The notes beneath the pieces were generated by a model. That model ran no database searches. It was not told the DNA's origin and saw only the letters and a program-made list of their open reading frames with translations. This document shows, piece after piece, positions 11,777 through 20,433 of a stretch of DNA of 64,000 nt. This DNA is from Euryodendron excelsum (Eukaryota > Streptophyta > Magnoliopsida > Ericales > Pentaphylacaceae), in assembly GCA_033060915.1 (NCBI GenBank), contig CM065394.1:23706001-23770000 (forward strand), in the 5' to 3' direction. The number at the start of each line of letters is the position of its first letter. Position 1 is the stretch's first letter. The position numbers and the translations under genes were made by a program.

Positions 11777-12813
11777 TGTTGACTCCATGCCTTGATTTTG
11801 ATGATTACAAAACAAGATTTAGTGATCTAATTACTCTACTTAGTGTACAGATTATTTCATGTCTTAATTTTAATTAGACTATGACTTAAAACTTGACACA
11901 TTGAATATATCAAAGAACTTGTGTGTTGAGAAACTTGTCAAAAAGGATTGAAGGTTGGTAAGCATGATGGGTTGACACATTCAACCAGCTCATGTTTACA
12001 ATCTCATCTTAAAGAGATTGAAGATGCTCAAATGTAATAATGAATAGTTAAAAGGAAATCACAAGACTTGGAAACTCCATTGAAGATTATGTTGAAATCT
12101 TGAGTAGATGGAAGAAGTTATATTGATTGAAGAGCCCTAGAAGCAATCAAATTGGAATGATTCCATTTAGAAGAGATTGGAGGTGTTCAAAGAAGTTAAA
12201 GATCAGTTGAAGAGGAGATCACAAGACAAGGAAGCTCCTTTAGAAATTTTGAGGAAGTCTTGGATCAACGGAGAAAGTAATGTTGATTGGAGAACCCTAC
12301 AAGTAATCAAAGTGGATTGATGTCAACTCGAAGAGATCGAAGGTGTTCTTGAAGATCAAGATATATTGGAGAAGTCTTTTTAAGCCTTAGAAATCTTAGT
12401 TGGATGATCCATAAAGAGCTTGATGACTTTGAAGAAGATTAAAGAAGACTTGCAAAAATTGAGGTCTCCATGTAAAAAGAGTCAACCCCTTCAGCTCAGG
12501 AGTCGATACATCGAGACAGTAGCTTGGATCAGAATTTGTCTAGAAAAAGAGTCAACACATTGGTCTAGAATACAAAGTCTTGACGGAGGTCAAAAAAGAG
12601 TTGACTCATCGTTTCTCAGGAGTTGACACATTTGGACAGAGCCTTGTTGAAGTTTGGTGAAAATTAAAAAGGGTCGACTCCTATTTCTCAGGGTTGACAC
12701 ATTTGGACAGAAGGTTGAGGACGCCAGTATCAAAGCAAAAATGGTTAACCCCTTCAAAAATAGAGTCAACTCCTTGACGGTAACGGTTAGTTTTTCAAAC
12801 GGTCTATTAACAC
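11777..12813 (+). repeat. 3' LTR of the copia element, left part
   Basis: It begins TGTTGACTCCATGCC right after the polypurine tract and matches the 5' LTR. It is cut at 12813 by the nested 5.2-kb LTR and resumes at 18041. The stretch 12470-12790 holds repeated GAGTCAAC / GTTGACTC motifs and is largely absent from the 5' LTR because of that copy's deletion. Confidence 0.88.
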
Positions 12814-12984
12814 TGTAAGCACCCCATTTTTTACCGCTCGGCAGTCTACACTCTGTCCAGACTTGTGTCCAAGTCATTGTGGGCATATTCCAATCGAAAC
12901 CAACTTTCTAAGTCCAAATCCCGTCTGTCCATTGCTTCACAGACCCACTAGGCCCAAATAGAGGCAAAATGCCCCCAGGGGCAT

Positions 12985-13692
12985 TGTCCTTTCCAATCCC
13001 TTTCTCGAGACAGTTTATTCCTTGAGGACGGTTCCATTCAGGCACGTCTTTTCTAAGATGGTAAGTCCCCTTTCCAATCCCTCTCTTGAGACAGTTTATT
13101 CCTCGAGATGGTTCCAACCAGGCACGTCTTTTTGAAGACGGTAAGTCCCCTTTCCAATCCCTCTCTCGAGACAGTTTATTCCTCGAGACAGTTCCAAATG
13201 AGGCACGTCTTTTCGAAGATGATAAGTCCCCTTTCCAATCCCTTTCTCGAGACAGTTTATTCCTCGAGATGGTTCCAACCAGGCACGTCTTTTCGAAGAC
13301 GGTAAATCCCCTTTCCAATCCCTCTCTCGAGACAGTTTATTCCTCGAGACGATTCCAACCAGGCACGTCTTTTCTAAGACGGTAAGTCCCCTTTCCAATC
13401 CCACTCTTAAGACAGTTTATTCCTCGAGACGGTTCCAATTCAACCATATCTTTTCGAAGACGGTAAGTCCCCTTTCCAATCCCTCTCTCGAGACAGTTTA
13501 TTCCTCGAGACAGTTCCAATTCAGGCACGTCTTTTCGAAGACGGTAAGTCCCCTTTCCAATCCTTCTCTCGAGACAGTTTATTTCTTGAGACGGTTCCAA
13601 TCAAGCACGTCTTTCCGAATACGGTAAGTCCCCTTTCCAATCCCTCTCTCGAGACAGTTTATTTCTCGAAACGGTTCCAATCAGGGCCCCTT
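12985..13692 (+). repeat. Tandem array, 80-81 bp unit, 9 copies
   Basis: The motif 'cagttta' recurs at 13011, 13092, 13172, 13253, 13333, 13413, 13494, 13575 and 13655, giving steps of 80-82. Each unit contains ctctcgagacagtttattcc, then tcgagacggttcc, then cacgtcttttcgaagacgg (an internal hairpin GTCTTttcGAAGAC). Units differ at a few positions only. The array produces long chance open frames on both strands. Confidence 0.92.
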
Positions 13693-14300
13693 TAGTAACT
13701 TCCCAAGAATGCTTCTTATAGTATTCTCAACCTTTCCTTATCTTTCCGGATCATTCCGAGTCAGTTCCGGCCAACCCAGTACAAAATGACCGTTTTGCCC
13801 CTAGTGGGCCGGTCTTCTTTTTCGACCATACCGGCTCTGGGTATCAAAGCGGTAACCTCCCGAGAATGCTTCTTATAGTACTTTCAACCATTCTTTATCT
13901 TTCCGGATCATTCCGAGTTAGTTCCGGCAAACCCGGTATAAAATGACCGTTTTGCCCCTCGTGGGCCGGTCTCCTTTTTCGACCAAACCGGCTCTGGGTA
14001 TCAAACCGGTAATCCTCTGAGATTACTTCTTATAGTATTCTCAACCTTCCTCTATCCTTTTGGATCATTCCGAGTCAGTTCCGGCAAACCCGGTGCGAAA
14101 TGACCGTTTTGCCCCTAGTGGGCCGATCACCTTTTCCGACCATACCGGCTTTGGGAATGAAACCGAAAACCTTTGGGAACATTCTGAATAATGTTTTCAA
14201 ACTCCAAGTCTTCTTCTGGGACAGTCCGAGTCTATCCCGGCAGCTTCTCAACCCGATTGACCGTTTTGCCCCTAAAGGCCCAGTCAGCCCTTCCGACACA
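13693..14300 (+). repeat. Tandem array, 157 bp unit, 4 copies
   Basis: The motif 'tgaccgttttgcccc' recurs at 13787, 13944, 14101 and 14258, exactly 157 bases apart each time. The first three copies are close to each other; the fourth is degenerate in its first half. Each contains cttcttatagta, ttccggatcattccgagt and gggccggtc. The array follows directly after the 80-bp array. Confidence 0.92.
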
Positions 14301-14559
14301 TCATATCCTCACTTTTCAAGTCAAGTACCTCCATGACACTATTTTAAGTGTTCCTGCTCCTTTCCAGCCTTTCGGGCCATTCCCGGTCTCTTAAAATCAT
14401 TCCCGGACTTTCCGGAGTCACTCCTAGTGAAGCCAGACTAAAAAGTACATGGTAGTCACTAGTACAGGCGCTCAAATCTAGTCAAAGATATGTTGCTTGC
14501 CGACCTTAAACATTTCCTAAATGGCTGGCGCCACTAGGTGTAAAGTTTGGCCTGGCGCC

Positions 14560-14640
14560 ACTGCAACAGGCGCCAGTGTTGTCTAACCTCTATATTATTT
14601 ACAGAGTCTCTTCCAACGTGAAAGAGGTCCGCAAACTCAA
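14560..14640 (+). promoter_or_regulatory. Probable LTR promoter (TATA-like box)
   Basis: The motif ctctatattatttaca at about 14590 lies downstream of GC-richer sequence and upstream of an AC-rich leader (aaaccctag repeats). This is where an LTR R region would be expected to start. No transcription data; assigned by position and TATA-like sequence only. Confidence 0.35.
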
Positions 14641-15469
14641 ACCAAAAATCATATAATTCGATATACAGAGCTCGAACACTCCCTGAACCCTAGCTTCCCT
14701 AGGTTTTCCAAACCCTAGTCACCATACACAAACCCTAGCCTCATATATGCTTCCATACACCCCATACATTCATACACTAGCCTTCAACCTTCCTTTGAAG
14801 ACTTGAAGAGCTGCAATCTAAAGCTTGAAGACAACTCTTGAAAATTGAAGACGAAGATCGAAGACAAGCAAGGCGCGCAAAATAAACAAGACATACGGTA
14901 GGCTTTCTCTTTAAATTTCCACACTTCCCCCTCTCTCTTCTCTCTCCTAACCCACTTGGGTTTTCTCTATTTTAATCCCCCATCTCTTTCCCCCCCTTTC
15001 TTTGCATCCTTGAAACAATGGGACTTCCAGTCCATGTGTAGGATTAGCCTATTGGAGGGTCACCGTGTCGGGGGCTTTCCTTTAGGCTAACCGGAGACCA
15101 CGTGGGTCCGGCCCCCTTGATTATATGGTGAAACCTTAACCTTGTTTGTTCACAATCCTAAAATTGCATTGTGCATATCATGATCTTGCATCTTCCAAAA
15201 GTTGTTTTCAAAGTCGTTTTCAAAATCGTTTTCAAACTCGTTTTTAAAATTGCATCAAAATCCTCTTTTTTAAAAACATGTTTTTAAAATCACAATCCTA
15301 GGGTGATTCTTGCCTTTCCATGGCTAGGGTTGCTTTAGGAAAGTGTTACATTAAAAGTGACCAATATGATCCATATTTTCAAATCTTGTTGTTTTCAAAA
15401 CCGCTTTCTTAAAGTGGTTCTAGCCTTCTTATGGTTCGAATCGCTTTAGGAAAGTAAGACGTTTTTTAT

Positions 15470-17460
15470 ACTTTCCAAAAAGCTCTCTTTTCAAAAATCT
15501 CTTCCTAAAAATCTCCTTTTCAACATACTTTCCTAAAACTCTCCTCTCCAAAGTTATTTTCAAAAACTCCCTCCAAAATCTATTTTTCAAAACCTCCTTT
15601 TTCAACTCCTTTCCAAAACGTTCTCTTCAAAGTCCAGTTTCCAAAAACGTTCCCTAGGTCTCTTTCCTAGAAGAACTCTCTTCAAAAAAATTTCCAAAAA
15701 CTCCCCTCTAGGATTTCCTTCCAAAAAACTTGTTTCCAAAAACACACTTTTCAAAAACTCCTCCCTAAGATTCCCTTCTAAAAATCTTCGTTTCCAAAAA
15801 TTCTCTTTCCAAAATCTTCCCTCTAAAAACTCCTCTTTAAGATTTCCTTCCAAAATCTTCGTTTCCAAAAATGCACTTTCCAAAAACTCTTTCCTTAGAA
15901 GCCCAGGTTAAGCTCTAGAACCCACAATTAGGAAACCCTAATTTTCTTCCCAAAAACATGGTTTTCAAACTTTGCCCCAAATCTAGGTTTCCAAAACCTC
16001 TTGTCTTCTAGATCAAGACTATACATATTTCCAAAACCTATTTTCTATGTCAAAACTATAGTCTTTTAAATCTAAGGTTTCTAAAACTGCCCCTTCCAAA
16101 TCCATGTCAAATCAAATCTTTCCTTTAGAAAATTAAATCCCATCTTCCTATTTAGGAAACTAGATCCAATCCTTCGTTTTTGGAAACAAAATCAAATCTT
16201 CTCTTTTAGAAACAAAATCCAATCTCTTCCTAATCCAAACCTTTCTTAATTTAACTCCTTCCTAATTTCCTACCTTCCTAAACCATAAGTTTCCTAAACC
16301 TAAACTTTAAATTTTTCCTTAAATTTTAAAATCTAAATCTTTTCTAATTCGAATCCTTCCTAAACTTCTCCTTTCCTAAATCTTAAGTTTCCAAAACTTG
16401 AATATAAAAATCTTTCCTAAATTTTAAAGCTCGATTTCCACATCCTTCCTAACTCCACCATTTCCTAACTTTATCCCTTTCCAAATCTTAACCTTCCAAA
16501 CCTAAGTTTTCAAATCTTTCTAAAACTCAAACCTTTCCTGATCTCAAGATTTTCCAAGACTTTAAAACTCTCTAAATCTTAAACTTTCTAAATTTCAAAT
16601 CCTTCCAAATTTCAAAATTTTTTAAACTCAAAACCTTCATATTTTCAAAACTTCTTTGTTTTCTAAACATTCTAATTTTCAAAACTTCCCTATTTCAAAA
16701 CTTTCCTAATTCGGGAACTTTCCTAATTCAAAACTTTCCTAATTTCTAAATTCTCCTAAAATGAAAACTTTCCTAATTCCAAAACTTTCCTAAGTCGAAA
16801 ACTTTCCTAATTTGAAAATTTTTCAAAAATGAAACTTTCCTAATTCGAAACTTTTCTAAAATGACACTTTCCTAATTTGAACATTTCCTAATTCGAACCT
16901 TTCCTAATTCCAATTTTTCTCCAATCGTCCAAGTCCAAGTATTCAAGTCAATTTTTCTCCAAAATCCATCCAAGTCAAATCCAATCTTTCTTTTTGAAGT
17001 CTTTAAGTCTAGGTTTCCTAAAACTGAGTTTTCCAAAGTCAAGTCTTTTCAAATCTTTCAATCAAAATTCAATCCCTTCAATTCCAAAATTCTAAATTCC
17101 AAATTTCAATCCTCTATTCTAAGTTCAATCTCTCAATCTTCCAATCCAATTTCCAATTCAATCTCTTTTTCAAATCAACTCTTCTATTTTCAATCGGACT
17201 CTTGTCCGAACTACGACTGACCTGATTCCTCCAAAAGGATACGTAGGCAACCCTCATGGGTGCAGTCACAACTTCTTTCAAATTTCAAATTCCACCACAT
17301 TTTCCAAATCTCAAATTCTACAATCTTTTCAAATCTCTAATCTATTTTCAAACTTCCAATTTCAAATTTCTATTTCCAATTTTTCAAACTTTCCAATTTT
17401 AATTCCATCTCTTCAAATTTATTTTCAAATCAAATCAATTTCAAATCAATCTCTTTCCAA
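15470..17460 (+). repeat. G-poor, pyrimidine-skewed low-complexity tract
   Basis: For about 2 kb the plus strand is built of variants of 'tttcctaattcgaaaact' and 'ttccaaaaatct', with very few G. One short block (about 17195-17270, containing 'ggatacgtaggcaaccctcatggg') is of normal composition. Low-complexity minus-strand frames (for example 15602-15883) come from this and are not genes. Confidence 0.8.
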
Positions 17461-18040
17461 ATCTATTTTTCAATTCTCTTTCCTTGCACTTGCATATCAT
17501 GCATCATGTTAGTTTCTTTTCAAGCATTGTTTTCCAAAGTAGATAGGATTGAACATTAGTTAGTTAAAGACTCTCATAGGTAAATCTAGGGTAGATTGAA
17601 ATGTAGGTACCGAAAGGGCGGGGTAGGGTGATGGCTAGGTGCATATTCCCTACACGTAACCAACCTCTAAACCTAGATCACTGATTTCAAAAACCAAAAA
17701 GGAGTTATTTTTCAAAAAGGGCTAAATGTTTTTCAAATATTGCCAAACAACCTGTTTTTCTTAAAAACCCTTTCTTGAGGTGGTATTTTCAAAAACCTTT
17801 TCTAAAAACCCTAAGTGCAGTCTTTGAATTATTCTTAGTTTTTAGGTGACCTAACTCACCTTAATCAAGTTAGATGGCGACTCCAAATCTTTTCTAAAAG
17901 CCCTTTATTCAAATCTATTTTCAATTCAAACCTAGTCGCACTTATTCTTCTAGGAGGGTGAGTTCTAACAAGAGAGTACAGCATTTTTCCCACTTGTGTG
18001 AGTATTCCTCGAGTGCGAAAAATCTAGGCACGACAAGCAC

Positions 18041-18676
18041 ACTCTTGCATTAAATACACTCCCAACCACCACCAACAGCTATAATCAGTTCAAGACCATA
18101 TATACAAGATTTCCACAGTATTTATACACAAGAATCTAAGGATTTAAGTGTTGATTCAACAACAACAAAGTTAAAAAAATTTGAGCCCTAACTGATACAT
18201 TTTCTTTACTGGTTGCTGGGGTATTCATTGAGTGTGCACCTGCTTATCTGCTCTTTGTGAGAGTTATCCTTGTGTAAACTTCATCTATATCACTTGGGTG
18301 GGTTTATATACTTGTAAGTTTGAGTGAAACTTGGACAAAATCACTTGAAAGGTTTAAGAGTTAGGAAATAACTCTTGTACAAAGTGAGTTGGGCACTTAG
18401 ATAACTAGCACTTACTGTGTAAAGGTGTTTTTGCATAGTAGAAGACTTTCAAGGGGATCTTGGGGGTGAAAACTTAGGTCACACATTGTGGCTGAACCTC
18501 GGTGAATCTTGTGTTCGTCTTGGGCTTTGTTTTTCTTCATTGCACCTTATAGCTTGTTTGCTTAGTCCATATCTTGTCTAACTATTGTTCCATTGGTTTA
18601 TTAGTATTTAATTTCATTATTTGTGATTAATTTTGAAAAATCCAATTCCCTTTTGGATTGCATCTTTGGGCCAACA
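18041..18676 (+). repeat. 3' LTR of the copia element, right part
   Basis: It continues the 3' LTR after the nested solo LTR and matches 5640-6151 of the 5' LTR (for example 'tcacttgggtgggtttatatacttg' versus 5727 onward). It ends GGGCCAACA, followed by the AAATC target duplication. Confidence 0.88.
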
Positions 18677-18681
18677 AAATC

Positions 18682-19535
18682 AGTAAATAAATTAAATAAA
18701 AATTGATAAAAATTTTGGTGGGTCTCTTAAAATTTGATGATCTATCTTTTAGTAGATATCTTGAAAATTATTTACTTACAAAAATGAAAATACTAAATTT
18801 TCTAGTGAATATCTTAATAAAATTCTCAATTAACATTGTCAAATCAATTAACAAACTAAATAATAGATATAAAATTTAGTAGGTCTCTTAACAAATAATA
18901 ATCTTATTAAATTTATTTCCTAAGCACTTTTACAAGCCCATGCCATGATCATATAAACAATAAATCACATAACATAAAATTAAAACAAAATTATTGTCTA
19001 TACTATTATTCTATTTAACATTATTGTATAGTATAATCTAACTATATAATCACATAACATTAAATTTGTTAAAATAATGAATATAATATTATTTATGATC
19101 TAACTATTTCTTCACTCCCATAACATTAAATTTTATTTAACCATGCAATTTTTTGAAGGCCATGATGAAAAACGTTTACTTACTAATTAATGAAACAAAT
19201 AACATGACATAAAATAAATAAATCACATATATTAAACAAATTCAATAACATAACCTAACAATGTGTATATTTATATCTATGTCTAATAATCATATAAATA
19301 AATCATACATATTTATTTATATCCTAACAATGTGTATATTTATATTTATATATGTCTAACACAATATATATAACTATATAATCTAACAATGTATATATAT
19401 CTAACATAATATGTATATATACAACTAAACAATGTATATACATCTAACACCATTTATATAACTGTATAACAATATGTATATTTATGAATATATATCTAAC
19501 ATAATATGTATAAGTATACACTACTACTACTCTAC
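18682..19535 (+). repeat. AT-rich spacer with tandem-like repeats
   Basis: 18682-18900 carries the right part of the host-site tandem repeat split by the copia element. From about 19200 to 19510 variants of 'taacaatgtgtatatttatatctatgtc' and 'tatatctaacataatatg' recur. No gene is seen. Confidence 0.6.
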
Positions 19536-19741
19536 ACCTAAACAATGTAAAGAAAAAGAAGAGTGCTCACCAACTAATAAGGAGGAGGACACCCTAGAGA
19601 GGTTGCTGGAGTGAGCGGAGCAAGGGAGAAAGCTGTCAGAAGAGGGGGAGCAAAAGGGAAGCTACCGAAAGAGGAGGGAACCAAAATGGAGTGAGGAGAA
19701 GAGAAGAAGGGCTCAGGCGAATTTAACAAGGTGGAAAGACG

Positions 19742-19812
19742 TGGTCCAAAACCATGCTTTTTGTGAAGCGTGATTCAGGATTGCGCTTTACGTGAAGCAT
19801 GGTCTTGGACCA
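19742..19812 (+). repeat. 71-bp near-perfect hairpin
   Basis: The left arm tggtccaaaaccatgctt... pairs with the right arm ...aagcatggtcttggacca across nearly the whole length, with a few mismatches and a tiny loop near 19776. It lies about 620 bases upstream of the DnaJ start codon. Confidence 0.75.
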
Positions 19813-19834
19813 AGCCTGTCTTCATATACAAAAA

Positions 19835-19920
19835 GGTAAAGCGTGATTTAGAATCACGCCTTATCTGAAGCATCACGTTTTATCTGAAGCGTCACGTTTT
19901 ACTTGCTTTTTGTAATAAGT
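19835..19920 (+). repeat. Second short hairpin and 20-bp direct repeats
   Basis: gcgtgatt-tag-aatcacgc at 19841-19859 is a perfect inverted repeat. It is followed by two copies of 'ttatctgaagcRtcacgtt' (about 19861-19900). It uses the same word set as the 71-bp hairpin, so both probably derive from one small element. Confidence 0.6.
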
Positions 19921-20081
19921 TTCAAACCCAACTTCTTTGGAGATTAAACTTGCAAAATCGTGTTGGTTTGGTTTAAAAAACCAGTAAACTATTAGTTGGT
20001 AAGTTATTATCTGCATTAGGTAATAATTTATACTTTATAGGTGTATCCTCCATTGCAAGGTGAAAAAATAATAGAAAACCG

Positions 20082-20294
20082 ATGTTTGTATCCTCTCTAA
20101 TGTCTTCCACCATCAATACTGCAGAAATATCGTCTTTCTTTTCACTTCCTCCTCAAAACCCCAATAAAAAACAGGAATTCATTTCCTTTAAATGCCAATT
20201 AGTTCTAAATACAAGGACAAAATTTTCCTTTCAATCCTTTCCTTTTTCAAATCCAATTTCCAAACGGGTTTGTCCAAAACTCCAAACACAGTAG
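20082..20294 (+). CDS. Small ORF resembling a plastid transit peptide (orphan)
   Basis: This 70-codon frame (MFVSSLMSSTINTAEISSFF...) is rich in Ser, Phe and Lys and nearly free of acidic residues at its start, as plastid transit peptides are. It stops about 140 bases before the DnaJ start. It may be an upstream ORF in the DnaJ leader, the leftover first exon of a plastid-protein gene, or chance. No downstream partner was found. Confidence 0.3.
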   Translation: MFVSSLMSSTINTAEISSFFSLPPQNPNKKQEFISFKCQLVLNTRTKFSFQSFPFSNPISKRVCPKLQTQ

Positions 20295-20433
20295 AAGCGA
20301 CTGATTCCCACCAATTAACGGTTTAACCTGCCAACCTACCTACCTCCCTCGCAATGCAACCAGCTCTGAAACCCCGATAAACAACCTATAGCTCGCGACA
20401 ACCAGAAACCCTAAAATCTCAGAAAACCCGTCA

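Larger units (their letters stand above)
12814..18035 (+). mobile_element. Solo LTR of a long-LTR Ty3/gypsy (Ogre/Tat-like) element, nested in the copia 3' LTR
   Basis: It starts TGTAAGCACC and ends GGCACGACA. The flanks are AACAC (12809-12813) and AGCAC (18036-18040), a 5-bp target duplication with one mismatch. Outside them the copia LTR sequence is continuous. No gag or pol domain, PBS or second LTR copy occurs inside, so a full element has been reduced to one LTR. The 5.2-kb length fits the very long LTRs known in Ogre-type elements. The family name is inference. The LTR holds an 80-bp array, a 157-bp array, a probable promoter and a 2-kb G-poor tract. Confidence 0.72.
4869..18676 (+). 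mobile_element. Ty1/copia retrotransposon, Sirevirus-like, with a nested solo LTR
   Basis: The boundaries are secure. A 5-bp target duplication AAATC lies at 4864-4868 and 18677-18681. The LTRs share start (TGTTGACTCC; TATTGACTCC in the 5' copy) and end (GGGCCAACA). A primer-binding site of the initiator-Met type follows the 5' LTR, and a polypurine tract precedes the 3' LTR. The internal order is gag, protease, residual integrase end, reverse transcriptase, RNase H, then an extra ORF and several polypurine tracts. Both of these last features are known in Sireviruses. A hand count over the first ~205 aligned LTR bases gives about 22 differences, so the insertion is not recent. Without the nested insertion the element is about 8.6 kb. 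It is not autonomous: frames are broken and the integrase core is absent. Confidence 0.9.

Noticed and set aside
12908..13600. Several open frames of 65-136 codons on both strands
   Set aside because: They are translations of the 80-bp tandem array; the peptides repeat with the array period and match no protein family.
12985..13692. CRISPR-like repeat array
   Set aside because: Units are contiguous and nearly identical across the full 80 bases, with no unique spacers, and the DNA is a plant retrotransposon LTR.
15602..15883. 93-codon minus-strand frame with repeated FLEGN-type peptides
   Set aside because: It lies wholly in the G-poor low-complexity tract; the repeats follow from the DNA words, not from a protein.
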